The notes beneath the pieces were generated by a model. That model was not told the DNA's origin, searched no databases, and saw nothing but the letters and a program-made list of their open reading frames with translations. A DNA stretch of 64,000 nt, from NCBI GenBank assembly GCA_031002005.1, contig CM061920.1:49826610-49890609 (forward strand), in the 5' to 3' direction. The stretch comes from Vandiemenella viatica. Its lineage: Eukaryota > Arthropoda > Insecta > Orthoptera > Morabidae. This document shows, piece by piece, positions 22,253-35,271 of the stretch (its first letter is position 1; each line of letters opens with the position of its first letter). Position numbers and translations under genes: made by a program.

Positions 22253-22948
22253 TGTAACAGCCCTAATACCTGAATTTTGAATAGTATACTGTGTGAAATA
22301 TTTGTAGTGAGCCAAAGTTTGCTTGAAAGTGATTTGATATGTTTATTTTGTAATTCTTGTAAATAAGTGTATATAGACTTTGTTTTAGGTAAGAAAATTA
22401 TTTAAAGACCATTTAATATGTTTAAGAACCGAATGGTGCAAGAGAATTTCTTAAAAGTTTGTAATTCCATGTATTACTGTAATTTACGATGTCTACAGGA
22501 CAATTTTCCACCATTTGAAAGGATTTCTGTAAATAATTTTGTATTTAAGTATCTCTAATTACCATTTCTAATCATTTTGTAATGTTATTAATTAATTTTG
22601 TATCAATTCCGATTGTTTTTAATATGTTTGATTGTTTGAGTGATTGTTAATGATCGAGAAATATCGGGCGGATGCCTTTGAAGAATTCTCGTAATTCGAT
22701 AGACTCTATATAAACAGATCGCCTGGACAGAGAGTTTAGTTTGCATTAAGTATTAATTCAGTGTTACAGAGACATTCATGCAAGTTTTCATTCAGTAAGT
22801 CAGTATTGCATCTTTGGATTGTAACAACTATGCTTGTGAATGTCGCAGACTTGTTTTGATTGAAAATAAACGAGCATCAACATACATTGTTTTTTGGACT
22901 TTTTAATTAATAAATGCAGTAAATTAAACCACCCAAAGAACCTTAACA
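22253..22948 (+). repeat. 3' LTR of element G1
   Basis: This is the second copy of the LTR, with the TATA box at 22707-22714 and the poly(A) signal near 22864. It is preceded by a G-rich polypurine tract (22242-22251) and followed by the AGGC target duplication. Confidence 0.9.
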
Positions 22949-22952
22949 AGGC

Positions 22953-23545
22953 GGTTTATAATTTCTTCAAATACAGCACAATTTCCTTTGCGTACCTAGA
23001 GTAGAAGCTTGTAGGAATACCATTTGAGCCGAGAGCCTTATTGGTTTTTACATTCATAAGCAGTATAGTTATTCCATCGACATCAAGAATTAGATCTTTC
23101 ATAATTTGGCTGAAACAATTATTAAATATTGGAATCTCCTCTACATTTTCTGTTGTGAAAGCTTCTTTAAATATATTATTCAAAATTTCTGCTTTCTCTA
23201 TGCTAGTTTCTGATAATTCCCCATTTTATTTAATCAGTGATGGTATAACCTTACAAGAGCATCTTATTTTATTTTGTTATATGACCAGAACTCTTCTGGA
23301 TTAGTAATCAGATCTTCAGATAAATTCCTCACTTGGAATTCTTTAAACACGTCATGCATTGCCTTATACACTTCCGCTTGCAACTGAACTAATTTAGCGC
23401 GATTAGATGAGTTCCCTGATTTCTTCACCGTGGCATGTAAATGCCTTTGCCTCCTGAGCAAATGTTTCACTATGGTTGAACCATGGAAAGTTCTTACTAA
23501 CCTCAATAAACTTCTTAGCAACAAACTGATTTACACCAGTCCATA
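22953..23545 (-). pseudogene. LINE-2fam, 5' part of the polymerase region
   Basis: On the minus strand the frame 23264-23524 reads HGSTIVKHLLRRQRHLHATVK and NPEEFWSYNKIK, the linker before the polymerase domain in non-LTR elements. Then IFNNCFSQIMKDL and NKALGSNGIPTSFY (22956-23183) correspond to the KSxGxDGIPxxF block. It joins at 22953 to the GKIPADWK segment at 17832 once the LTR element is removed. Confidence 0.75.
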
Positions 23546-24130
23546 TTATTTCTTTTAAGCTAAGTCATAGTTCCTCAACATTTGTATTTTGCGTGTATGT
23601 TTCAAAATTTTTCACCAAGTGATCAACCATACCAGCATCATTTGCCTTGTGTGTGTGTGATAGAGAGAGAGTGTTGTACAGGCAACATAAATATTAAATA
23701 TCTCGACCACCTCTAACAAATGTTTTTCTTATTTTTCAGCATACTGGCACTAATGACCTCAATGTCGACGCGCTCTAAAACTACAAAAACAACTACAGCA
23801 TACTGTTGCTATCCACGTTCCAGTTACTGCCTCACTGTTATTTAGGTTGTAACTATAATGCGCAATCATCTGATATGGAGTCATTTAGAAGAAAACCCAA
23901 CAAGAATTCTGTTAGTGAATTTGAAATTTCTATAGAACTAGCTGTTGCCTGTAGCTTCAGTTGCATGGACTGTTAACGTATCAATTAAACCAACAAGTCA
24001 CAATTCACACAATGCCAGTAAGGACAAAAAAATATATCCTCTAAATGATAAGCATTTCAGCTACAAGAATTTACTAAATCCAACCAGTAGTTCTTGTGCG
24101 AACTGCTTTCAATACTAATTTATTTAAACT
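23546..24130. other. Spacer with a short GT/GA microsatellite
   Basis: A (GT)n-(GA)n tract lies at 23650-23672. The rest shows decayed sequence with no recognisable product. Confidence 0.4.
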
Positions 24131-24565
24131 TTTATCTTAAATTTCTGACTTCACATCAAAATGAAACATATCTTATTTTACCCCCAGGACTAGTGACTGT
24201 CCATTATTTAAAACTGCATCAAAATACAACCAGATCAATGAAAAATGGAAGATAATTTGAGAACAATTTTATTTTAAATTTCTCAGCTTTCCAACTTCAC
24301 ATCATAATGAACCATAACCTATTTTACTCCAGGACCATGAGCTACACATTATTTGAAACCCCATCAAAATCCATCCAGTAGTATTTGCGTGAATCACAAT
24401 GTATAAAAAATGGACAGAAATTTGGGGTCAATTTTATCTTAAATTTCTCAGCTTGCTGACCTAACATCAAAAACGCCCAGAATCAACATTGTTCTAAACC
24501 ACATCAAAAGCTGACCAGTGTGAATGCTGTCATCCAAACAAACATACAGACACACACACTCACAT
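24131..24565. repeat. Three diverged tandem copies of a repeat of about 150 bp
   Basis: Copies start with TTAAATTTCT at about 24136, 24272 and 24438. They share 'catcaaa', 'tattttac.ccaggac' and 'catcaaaa..ccagt' blocks. The segment just upstream contains 'actagctgttgcctgtagcttc', which resembles a dispersed arthropod repeat I have seen often. No coding capacity. Confidence 0.5.
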
Positions 24566-26071
24566 TTTAAAAACATATGATTCCTCTTTTGCAGGTCATT
24601 ACATGATTTTAAAAAAATACCTAAGATGTACAGACTTATTATATGTATAGACTATGTGAGTGAAATATTATCATATTTTATGTACTTTTGTAACAGTGAT
24701 AAAGGAAATAGAAAGGATAGGGAAAGTAAATCAGTTACTCACTGCAGATGAAGACAGAAGGACCATGACAAACACATGAACACATTTCACAATTTTATAT
24801 TTTATCATGTTTCACAGTAGTTAGTAATCATGAATACAGAAGGATATATGGCAAGGGGATCAGATGTGCAAACACTGAGACTCACCACACGATTAAGCCA
24901 AAGATGAACTAGGTGGAAAGGGTTGGAGGGGAAAGTTGACCAATGATGATTACAAGAAAGTATAATCTCTGTAATGGCCAGTCAAATTAAAATAAAATGA
25001 ATTAAAATATTTTTTAAAAACCTAAAATATTATAAAAATACAAATCCAATTGTATATTTACAATAACATAAGTGATAGAATTGCTGGTGGGATCTTAACA
25101 GAGGTTGAGAGCAAGAGGATACCTGATGTGATACCAGTGATAAACTGGTTTCAATCTAGAGAATGATTTATTTTTCATATTTTCATTTTTATACACAATA
25201 CTCCAACATAATCAAATCACTGTTATGAAACCCACTCTACCAAAACATGGTAACCATCAATTGACATCAAGCAACAATATAAAAACTTTTGCTTCTATTT
25301 GGTCAATTTTTATGAAACTGTTTTACCTATTAATCACATCGCATTAGTAAATTTCATACAAGTATGACATCTATGTCAAAATTAGAAAGGATCAAGTAAT
25401 ATGACATGTGTAAAGAATTTTGAAACAGAAATACCAAAATAAAATTTAATTTGAATAAAGTTCTGTATCATTACTAGCAGAGTACCTGGCATTGCCCTGT
25501 CTAATTGGGATTGATTTGCCCTTACACTATTTTTATATTTCTGATATGAATCATGTGTACCAAGTTTCATTAATTTGACACATGCCATTTCCAGAAGTAA
25601 ACTAAACATTGATATACCCGAACAATTCCCAGAATGGGGTGAACCGGATGCTCTGATACAGAATGTCCGTTTAAATTTTAGTCCAGGCTGCATTTAATTC
25701 TAATCACATCATCTGTTAAAGTTGCTGCTCAATAATCGAAACATGTACCATCAGGGCATTAATACATACCACATACATAAATCTGTACCTAGAATATATT
25801 TGTTTAGTAAAGGGTTTTCACAATATGAAAGCTTGGGTTCCAAGTTAAAATCTGACGTACGTGTTGAGACATTAGGACATACTTATTTTATGAATATTCT
25901 GGCTTAACTTAAAAACAGCAAATTAATTTTGATGGGATTTAAAACTGTGGGTTTCTATAAAGAACACTGGAAATTAAAAAGGGTGGAGTAAATGAGGAAA
26001 GAGATTCTATAAAGAACACTAAAACTTAAATCCAAAATCGTAGCACGTGGTTTCTGATTGTGCACAAAACA
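24566..26071. other. Intronic AT-rich sequence with a dispersed-repeat relic
   Basis: At 25475-25610 a 'ctagcagagtacctggcatt' type sequence is followed by text typical of a degenerate dispersed repeat. The 25382-25693 open frame on the minus strand reads through this repeat and is not a gene. A diverged 30-bp duplication (ATTCTATAAAGAACACT) occurs around 25958 and 26005. Confidence 0.4.
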
Positions 26072-26159
26072 ATGGATTCAGATGAATGTGTCGACTTTTC
26101 TGAATCATCTTCAGACTATGTGCCTACACAAAGTGACACAGCTACTTCAGAATCTGAAG
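26072..26159 (+). other. Candidate short acidic exon or ORF start
   Basis: An ATG at 26072 opens MDSDECVDFSESSSDYVPTQ, continues as an acidic Ser-rich peptide, and reaches a possible donor (GAAG/GTAATC at 26160). Such N-termini occur in nuclear and transposon-encoded proteins. No following exon was found, so this may be chance or a relic. Confidence 0.2.
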
Positions 26160-28735
26160 GTAATCTATATATCTATAAATGAGAAAACGAGAAAGTTCGG
26201 ATGTGTGTTTGGATGTACTTCTGGAATCAATAACGCCTTAATAAATCAACATATTTAAATGAAATTTGGCATGAAGTCAGTTAATTGCATGCGAAGTGAC
26301 ATAGGATAGATTTTATCCCGCGAAAACGCATAGTTCTTTTAGAAATTGCCATTAATAGCAATTCGCAAACAACAAAGAGTTTCCTACTTCGTAGATAGCC
26401 GTGCCACGTTTACTCTTTGCTTTTTACGTAAATCGCAAACACTACTTTTCAGAAATAAAAGCAAAAACCTTCTTACATATGGAAGTTTGTGTTTAGTTTA
26501 AAAGCCATAAAACCGACGCACTTGACAAATAATAGTTTGGAAGCAGGAAATATAAATCTGTACTTAACCTTAAATTTAAAAAAAAAGTAGGTACTGTTGT
26601 CAAGTTCGCAAGGAGATGTTTTCATTTGCGTACATAAAATAGTATGACATATCAAATATTAAACCATAATTTCGATCTTAATATAGGCGCCATACAAAAT
26701 GTGAAAAATCAGAGCTTGGAAAAAAAAAACCAAAAAAAACGTAAAATGCTATGAGCACGAAATGCTATGAGCACGAAAGCCGATTTACTAAAAGTGCAAA
26801 ATTCCGGTGCCCGAAAGGTCGTATTTATAAAAATGTTACGGATTCCATTCTATCTCGGTTTAATTTATTTCCTGTTTCTTTTTTGTTACTTTACAGTCTC
26901 TGCATTACAAATTACTTTTGCCGAAATTTAAAACTTAACTAACCCTTTTTATTTTCGTTCAGAATTTTTGTGCAAATAGTACTGCTTTTTACTTACTGTT
27001 CAATATTCTGCAAATATCTATCGAATTCTACACTTAAATTTCAATGGGCTAATGTATAAACTTATTGTTTCATGAAGTAACACTGGAAGTCGTTTACAAC
27101 ACAATACACCTCATTTGCATGGAGCATATGAAAGCTGCTTACTTATTACTAATAATAACTAAATTCCTTCTGCTTTCTGCTGTAACAAAAACATTCTGGT
27201 ACAGGCAGCAATTCAACCAAACCACTATTTCTGCTAATATTGCCGCTACAAAATCAAACGATACAAACACATCTCAGCACATTAAATGCTCTGGAACTAC
27301 ATTTCGAGTAGTAACAGAATTTTCTATATCAAAATTCCTAATTAGTATATCATAATTTACTATCACAATTAATTTCATTATACACCTTACTAAATCACAA
27401 GCAATAAAAGTCACTTTATCACGATGTAAATTTGACAAGCAATATTAACGACCGTAGAGAATTGTGGACTTTCCGTTGTACACTAAGTTAAAAGCATTTT
27501 AGTATAATTTTTTTAATTACATTACCTCCATAACTGTCATGAAGCTGACGACATAGTTCATGCGGCTGAATGTAGTTTTAGATGTACTCAATATTTAATT
27601 TACTGTGTTAATAATAAGTCAATTTTATTTCGCTATTCATGACGTCACTAACATACAATATAGTGAATGTATTAATGTGCAAGTGATAGAAGCTTTGATT
27701 TTCTAGCGGTAATTTTAAAACGCAGCCTGGGCCAAAATGAGAACTGAAACATTATTAGTTATTTAAGCTTCTTTCAAGAGCACCATTTTAGTGACATCAT
27801 GTATCGCTTTGTACCGATATTGTATCAAAAGATCTATAGTAAGCGTGGACGATTTAGCAGAACCATGCCCGAAGTAAATTTTTGAAATTTATCAATGTTT
27901 TATTCAGATAATGGAGTGGCGGACAAGCGGAGTGGTAATTCGCCGGTTGTCATTCAATTCTGTTTGTAGAGTGAGAAACCAATTATGAAGAAACAATCTA
28001 TTACTACTTTAACATTGAAATTTATATTTTAGCGCAGAATTAATGTTCGAAACGAATGAACTATAGTAAACTGGTCTACAGGCAATTCAGTTGTTTCCAC
28101 AGATAGAGAAACCATTACCACTGATCATTATGGATAAAAGAATCAATTACTATTATACTTACTACTATAATATGTAAATTTCTGTTGATGGAACCAATAT
28201 ATCCTCCAAAAAAATCAATGTTCAAAGAGCAAATTAAGTTCTTTTTTTAAAGTTTTTTTCAGATATCCAATGCAAATCAAATTATTCATTTTTAAAATCG
28301 CAATTTTACTAATGGAAATGAACGTCCTTGGGCCACTTAAGTATTTATTTGCTGTTTGGATTTTAGTATTTTTTTGTTGTTGATATTTAGTCGATTCCAT
28401 CAATGTATTGCTAATATTTTGACATTTTGAGCTTCCATTAATTAAAACTATATTAATTTTTATTCGCAAGATGAAATAAGTAATTTTAAGAAATGCTGGG
28501 TAAACGAAATTCAAATCTTTCAAAGAAATGTAAGAAAACTAGGGCTATGAAAATAGGCAAAACCTAGGAGACAAATCCTCAATATTGTATATACGGATAT
28601 ATTAAACTGAAAATAGTCCTTACAAACAGAATATTTTTACTGTTTTAAAAATTCAATGAAGTGTGGAACATAAATAGATTTTTGTTATTTTATTGCAACA
28701 TTTATTACTACTATTACTAATAAAAATAGCTCTAA
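26160..28735. other. Intronic AT-rich region
   Basis: A 17-bp tandem duplication (ATGCTATGAGCACGAA) lies at 26748-26777. Short open frames at 26751, 27065 and 28215 show no recognisable product. Nothing else stands out. Confidence 0.45.
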
Positions 28736-28739
28736 AATA

Positions 28740-29028
28740 AATTGTATGGTCGTATTGACCTGGTGACAAGGCTTCTTTATGCAATCAGTCCATTTCGTAG
28801 CCTCTTAAGATAACCCAGTAATCCTACTGGACATAGTGGACCCACAGTTCAACACGGAATCAGAACCAAGTGAGCATTGTGGCGTAATTCACGTCACACA
28901 ACCTATACCAGATGTGAAGGTCGAGCTAAGGACCTTTGAAAATCCTCTCCGAGACTGGGATTCAAACTGGGGACTTTTCCATCTCCAGTTGGACGCCCTA
29001 ACCACTGAGCAACCAAACCTCTCAAGAA
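28740..29028 (-). repeat. tRNA-derived SINE, family B
   Basis: The head, on the minus strand, reads GGTTGCTCAGTGGTTAGGGC (A box, near 29015) and AGTTTGAATCCC (B box, near 28960). The tail shares several blocks with the SINE at 53654: 'tggttctgattcc', 'aactgtgggtcc', 'attactgggtta', 'ttgtcaccaggtcaatacga'. The length is about 290 bp. Confidence 0.75.
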
Positions 29029-29104
29029 AATCTTATATTATAACACTCTTCAACACGGAGGAAGTCGCGGGTAACTGCTAGTGTAAAATAAAATAACAAA
29101 ATTA

Positions 29105-29670
29105 CAACATAAACTTTTCTAAATGCATTTTGATTTATTTGATGTTCTGTTTTTACTATATATTCATAACCCATCAGCATCATTAGATTTTTCCGCTTTT
29201 GCGGGTCGTCCGGCACATCTTCTTCCAAGGTTTTTCCTCCATCACTTTCCTCCAAATGACTCCATTAGTCTCTACAGCTTTCTTCACTTGGTCCATCCAT
29301 CTTGCCCGAGGTGTTCCAACTGGTCTCCTTCCCTTCCTGCTGTTCAGCAGTGCTACTTTCGGCATCCTCTCCTCCTCCATCTTCATAACAAGTCCCAACC
29401 ACTGCAGTCTCTTCCTCCTTAACATTTCTTCTAATGCTTCCACTTGTAGTCTCTCCCTAATGTTTTCATTTCTAATTTTGTCTTTCCTCGTGACATCCTC
29501 TATCCCTCTCAGAAACCTCATCTCTGCCGCCTGCAATCTGCTAATATCACTTTTTCTCCATTTTTCAGAATCATAAATCAGTATGGGCTGGTAATATATT
29601 TTATAGAGCAGAATTTTGGCAACCTTCCCTGTATTCCACCTCCAGATTACATCCTTTATCTGCTATATTC
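29105..29670 (-). pseudogene. Third LINE family, C-terminal fragment
   Basis: On the minus strand the frame contains NTGKVAKILLYKIYYQPILI, LQAAEMRFLRGIEDVTRKD, LRRKRLQWLGLVMKMEEER, GRRPVGTPRARWMDQVKKAV and WRKVMEEKPWKK. This order is typical of the region after the polymerase domain in a class of arthropod LINEs. It is a different family from the other two LINEs in the window. The polymerase domain itself is absent. Confidence 0.75.
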
Positions 29671-29800
29671 ATAATTAATTTTGTATATAAAAAAATATTG
29701 AGAAAAAAGATCATTATGTATTTTTTCTTTTTAGATTACTATAATTCAAGCCAGGTGGAATCAATCGTACCTTCTTCTTTGTCATGTTTTGAGCCAAGTA

Positions 29801-30430
29801 GGCCTTATAACAGCCCCCACACCCAGCCCTTTTATGAAATTTTGTTTTAAGAATTATGTACAGCAAGATGGGAGTTGATTAATTGTGGATTTGTATATTT
29901 TTCGTGTGAATTTGTGTATATTTGTCATGTAACTGAACATTATTTTATGGAGAGAAATTGTATAAATGATATATAATGCATTTAAGGACAGTATTATGCC
30001 TGAAATATTAATTAAAAGTTAGTAAATGTTGATGTGAGCCACAATGTTTGGAGGACAATTCTCAACTGTTTTGACGGGTTTATGTACATAGTTTTGTGTA
30101 TACATACCTGTACATATTTTTTTTAAGTTTCATTTAAATGTGTTTCATGGTGATTGTGAATGATTTTGTATTAATTGTTTTAGTGTGGTTCTGTTTGTTG
30201 GCTGCTTTGTCACCGTTTGAAAAACATCAGTCACCTTTCTTTGCAGCTTTCTGGGTGCTTCACTGGCACTTATTTATGCGTGCGGAGATGGCAAGCAGAG
30301 TTAGTTGTAAGTCAGTTGTTTTCAAAAATTTTAGTCATTTGCGATTTTAATGGCTGAAATATTTGTATACTTGTGCTATAGTAGCGTTGGAAACTGTTAC
30401 CTTAAGTTGTCTTAGAGCACACAGAGAAAT
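29801..30430 (+). repeat. Possible solo or truncated LTR
   Basis: The start TATAACAGCCCCCACACCC resembles the TGTAACAGCCC start of the G1 LTR. A TATA-like GTATAAAT lies near 29960 and an AAATAAAT near 30427, where the satellite begins. No end motif, partner LTR or target duplication was found. Confidence 0.25.
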
Positions 30431-30434
30431 AAAT

Positions 30435-32125
30435 ATGAACTAGACGACCCGTGCGAAAATTTCGCGAATAAAATGCGATGAATAGTGAGGTTGAATATAA
30501 TATCACCAAGTTCAATCATTACTCTTCATACTCCTACTTTATTTATCGATTTTGGTTAGAAATCCAGGGAGATAAATGGCTCGAAACACAAAAAACGTAT
30601 TTTATAAATATTGACATTTTTGCGCTTTATGGGTCGAATTACGAAAAATTCCTTTCTTAGAATATAATGATACCACGGCGGAAACCTTAGTCTTTAATAC
30701 GATATGTCATTTATCTATATCGATTAGATATCAAGGGAAATATAAGGCTCGTGACGCAAAAATACGTTGTAGAACAATTTATACTTTTTCCCTTTAATAG
30801 TTGAATTCCAAACACTTTTTTTAAAAAATATGATGTCAGCAAAGCTGAGACATTATGCCTCACAATCGTACTTGATTTATCGATTTTGGATAGATATCCA
30901 GGGAGATAAATGGCTCGAGATACAAAAAACGCATTTTAGAAAAATTGACATTTTTGCCTTTTAAGGGTCGAATTACGAAAAATTCCTTTGGTAAAATATA
31001 ATGATACCACGGCGGAGACCTTATTATTTAATATGACACCTCATTTATCTATATCGGTTAGATATCAAGGGAGATAAATCGCCCGTGAGACAAAAATCGG
31101 TAATAGAAAAGTTTATACTTTTTTCCTTTAAGGGATGAATTCCAAAAACATTCTTTCTTAAAATATGATTTCAAAAAGCTGAGACATTACTCCTCATAAT
31201 CCTACCTCATTTATCGATTTTGGTTAGATATCCAGGGAGATAAATGGTTTGAGATACAAAAAACGCATTTTAGAAAAAGTGACATTTTTGCCCTATAAGG
31301 GTCGAATTACGAAAAATTTCTTTCTTAAAATATAATGTTACCATGGTGGAGACGTTATTCTTTAATATGATACCTCATTTATCTATATCGGTTAGATATT
31401 AAGGGAGATAAATCGCTCGTGACACTTAAATGCGTTATAGAAAAATTTATACTTTTTCCCTTTAAGGGTTGAATTCCAAACACATTCTTTCTTAAAATAT
31501 GATGTCACATAGCTGAGACATTACTCCTCATAATCCTACCTCATTTATCGATTTTGGTTAGATATCCAGGGAGATAAATGGCTCGAGATACAAAAAACGC
31601 ATTTTAGAAAAAGTTACATTTTTGCCCTATAAGGGTCAAATTACGAAAAATTCCTTTCTTAAAATATAATGTTACCATGGCGGAGACCTTATTCTTTAAT
31701 ATGATACCTCATTTATCTATATCGGTTAGATATTAAGGGAGATAAATTGCTCGTGGCACAAAAACGCATTGCAAAAATATTGATACTTTTGCCCTTTAAG
31801 GGTCGAATTCCGAAAACTTTCTGGCTTAATATATGACGTCACTAAAGCGGAGATCTTAATCTTTAAAACGATACTTCATAAAACAGTTTCAGATAGGTAT
31901 CCAGGGAGATAAGTCACTCGTAACACAGAAAACAGCATTTTAGAAAAATTTTCATTTTTGCCCTTTGAGGGTCGAATTCCGAAAACTTTCTTGCTTAAAA
32001 TACGATTTAACCAAAGTGGAGACCATAAGCTTTAAAATGACACCTCATTCATTGATTTCGGTTAAGTATGAAGGAAGATATAGGCTTGTGACAAAAAAAA
32101 TACCTTATAGAAATAATATATATGA
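30435..32125. repeat. Satellite of about ten 167-bp monomers arranged as alternating dimers
   Basis: A GATAAAT landmark recurs at 30571, about 30737, 30904, 31073, 31239, 31407, 31573, 31741, 31908 and 32077: a steady spacing of 166-169 bp. Odd monomers share 'ggctcgagatacaaaaaacg' and even ones 'gctcgtgacacaaaaa', so the true unit is a pair of about 334 bp. The first four pairs keep this alternation well; the last two monomers are more diverged. Each monomer has a 'ccctttaagggtcgaatt' palindrome-like block. There is no coding capacity. The array lies in the last ATPSCKMT-like intron. Confidence 0.9.
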
Positions 32126-35100
32126 TTGAAAAGCAATTTGTCTGAGTTGTCATTTGGTAGAACTATTTAATTCTGTCAAGAAGAGTAATAATCAGTAACC
32201 CTTGGGGGAAGGAAATCATGATTAATTGATGAAAGGACAAATCGGTTAACTGCCGCGGAGCCTATCAACCTATTCAAGAAGACAAACAGACAAATAAAGA
32301 AAGGCATAAAAAAAAGATGAAGACACTTGGAAAAAAGAAAAAATCCGGAATTTAAGAAACAGTGAACTTACTTCCCATTAAGTAAAAAAAGACTGCTTCA
32401 CAAGCACAACTTGTCACTGTAAAAAGAAATGTAAACAAAAAATAAAAGAGGAGGAAAGAAAGTGCATATTTGAACTTGGAAAGTTAGCTAATTTGAGCAA
32501 ACAAAATGTATATATTAGGAGTTCAATTACGAGTCACAGAGTGAAATGTAAATGAATACAAGATTGAAGTGGTAGTGAAAAGGATGTTTTGTAATCATAG
32601 ATTTTAAGGGATGGTGTCATTTCTCAAAAGGTGTACAAAAAATAGTTTCTTGTAACCCTTCAGCTCAGCCATGTTAGGACTTACAACTGCACTTAACCAT
32701 CGCTAGACAGTTTCTTAAAAATGACAAAGTTGCTACATCAGATGAAGATGCATAGGACCTATGAAAGATTCTCCCATATCAAAAACTGACAACATCTGTA
32801 GCATATTATAAGTGAATGATAATTGATACATATATTTATGGGATGAGATATTAGGAAGGAGAGGGTCCTAAGAAATAGCATCTGTGCTTGCTAAAGATAT
32901 TAGGCAAGCCGGCCAAAATCGAAATATTAAAATAGCCTATAAATTAGTGAACTTGGTATTGGATCCTAAACTAAGCATTAAAACAACCGATGCTTCCCCC
33001 AAGGGTCAAGCCCATTTTAAAAGCTTACAGGCAGATACTGCCACTAAGTTACAACCATCCTTTCATGGTTGTCAGAGTAACAACATTATAAATTTTATCA
33101 AAAAAAAAACTTTAAGACATGATAGTCAATAGGAAAAAAACTAGAAAAGTCTTCCCCGTCAAGTGGTTAGTGAAGGTGGGTGAACTATGAGTGAGGGCCA
33201 CCTTGAAAGATGTAGTTTAAAAATATTTTAAATGCAAAAATTGGCTTCTTGAAAGTAACAAAGTCTACGAAAATTTCTTAATTTATTGAGAAACAAGTCC
33301 CACATTGCAACAATCCAAAAGTGTGAGTCAAAGAAAAAGGATATGCGTTTACCTTGACCATTTCATACCCCAAAGGACCATGCACATTTCAAAAGCCTAT
33401 GGACAGATACTGTCACTAGGACACAAACATCCCTGAATGTGGAAATTGCAAAATCAGATAATGACTAATCTCTCTTTAATGACATGATTTAAACCTTAAT
33501 TTTAAACTATAGATTATTTTATGATACAGGTTAAAAAGTAATGAAATGTTTGCATTTTCACTATGTCATATTAATTTGATCTGCCTTATTGTAAAAACAT
33601 TTCAGGACCAAAGTGGATTTGAGTCTAGTAAATTTTGATTAAAAATTGAATCTCCACCTTAAATTTTCAAATTATGACCCATATTTAAGTTAGTTTTTAT
33701 ACCACAACAATAAAAAAAATTATCCACTAAACTGCTTCAGGATTAACCTTAATTATCTCAAAACTATAATATATGTACTTGATCTAATTTAGCTTTGAAC
33801 ACCTCACTTGTCCATGAAATGTGTAATTACTGTTCTGTGTATTTTTGTTCTTGAAATGAATAGTTTATGTGGTGAAGATTGGGGACAACTCCTCTGTTCA
33901 CCTAAATGACTGCAGAAAAAACCACATTCAGGATAATCAGTATACTGGTCAGTGGTCATGGTATTTAAACCTGTTGCACCTTCCCTATGTAAGATAGTGG
34001 TAACTTTAAACACACAGACACTCTGCCACATGAATAAAGTATTACATAAATAATAACATAACTAGAAATGTTCAGGTGCTGTCGCAGTAACCATTTCAAC
34101 CTAATACTTCATCTGATGAAGACAGTGAAGGTAGCTGTCATAACATTGTGCACAGCAGAACTTATCTAGCTGAATACCTAAGAAGAATTTTTAGAAGCTG
34201 TATGTTGGGAAAGACTCAGTTCTCACATAGGTAGACAAATTTAAATAGTGAAAAAAAAAAACAAAATCTTGTTTATGAGGTGCTAGATATAATAATTCCA
34301 AAAACTGTGCTCATTAATAATGGCTTTTCTCATGACCCTCCCCTTTTCCTCCCCTTCCTCAAGCAGAAATAAAACAAAGTTTTTGGAATGTGCATTTCAA
34401 TTTATTCAATCATTTATGGTGCCAGTTTTTTAATGAGATAATGCATTCCAGCTGGGAAGCAATCCTTCCATATCAGCTTTCTACTCAACATGTTTTATGT
34501 GTTCTTCATATACACTGTATTTTTTATTACACAAATCTTGTTTTACTCTGTCAAGCTGCACTACTATTTTATCAACTTGCTACGTTTGTGTAGCTAGCTA
34601 CAGAAACATAGCAGCTCAGGAAAAGCAATTTTCTTGCTAAGCACCTGAAACAAACTTCAGGAGAACCAAAAATAATGATTGCAACATTGACTTCATTTTT
34701 TATTTATTCCCTCTCTAGAAAGGATTCTTCATTTAAAGTTTGAAAAAAAGTTTTTCACCTTTATTTTCATGTAAAATCCTTTATTCCGCATCTAACGAAG
34801 GAAACAAAAATTCATCTGTTTCTTACCATCACTAACAATTTTTTCTTGTCACTTTTGGCAGCCTTTCCACCTGTTATGTTCATAGTTTTATACAGAAGAA
34901 TGAACCAGATACCATTTAATTCAAGAAGTAAATTTCATTTGGTATTAGATTCTACAAGTTTATACTGTACAATTCCCATATTTGGTAAAAATTAAAGAGC
35001 ATGATTCAACAGCCCCAACAACAAAAATCTGCAACTGGTTACACAGATGCTATGCTTTCCTCCCTTGGCAGTAACAGTGATGTTTCAACATTGACAAATA

Positions 35101-35270
35101 CCAACCACAAGAATATCAAAATTATATTCAAAATGTTATAAAAATGGTACTTAGTTTTCAATTTAAGACTGGTTTCGACCCACTGGAATATTCTTGGTTA
35201 ACACAGACTATTTGGTTAACATATTATTGGTAATTACCTATATTTACCTTTTTTTAAAAAAAACAACTCA
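32126..35270. other. Intronic AT-rich region
   Basis: Two diverged direct copies of about 70 bp (near 33003-33070 and 33370-33440) are the only internal repeat seen. The short ORFs here are not recognisable. The intron's 5' end with its GTGAGT donor lies at 35266-35271 on the minus strand. Confidence 0.5.
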
Positions 35271-35271
35271 C

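Larger units (their letters stand above)
17833..22948 (+). mobile_element. Gag-only Gypsy-like LTR retrotransposon (element G1)
   Basis: Two LTRs (17833-18525, 693 bp; 22253-22948, 696 bp) begin TGTAACAGCCC and end CCTTAACA. A 4-bp duplication AGGC (17829-17832 and 22949-22952) flanks the element. The primer-binding site TGGCGACCGTTGACATG starts at 18526, and a purine tract GGGGAGGGG precedes the 3' LTR. The internal region is only 3.7 kb. It has a frame-broken Gag, then an acidic ORF of unknown role. No protease, reverse transcriptase, RNase H or integrase was seen. It is therefore a large non-autonomous element or a derivative that lost pol. It splits LINE-2fam and lies in the last ATPSCKMT-like intron. 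Confidence 0.9.

Noticed and set aside
29199..29576. 125-codon frame on the plus strand
   Set aside because: It is antisense to the LINE C-terminal fragment, which has recognisable motifs on the minus strand.
30435..32125. Regular spacing that could suggest a CRISPR array
   Set aside because: The whole 167-bp unit repeats, with no short repeat and unique spacer pattern. It is a eukaryotic satellite.
32736..32775. CAGATGAAGATG with a short stem and GAAAG
   Set aside because: The core has A in place of the invariant U and the stem is weak; no target duplication was seen.
33003..33440. Two diverged copies of about 70 bp
   Set aside because: Too short and diverged to name as an element; mentioned in the region entry only.
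34113..34145. CTGATGA followed by a GACAG/CTGTC stem, like a hammerhead core
   Set aside because: The stem is followed by ATAAC rather than GAAAC and there is no convincing third helix. Kept out as a chance or decayed match.
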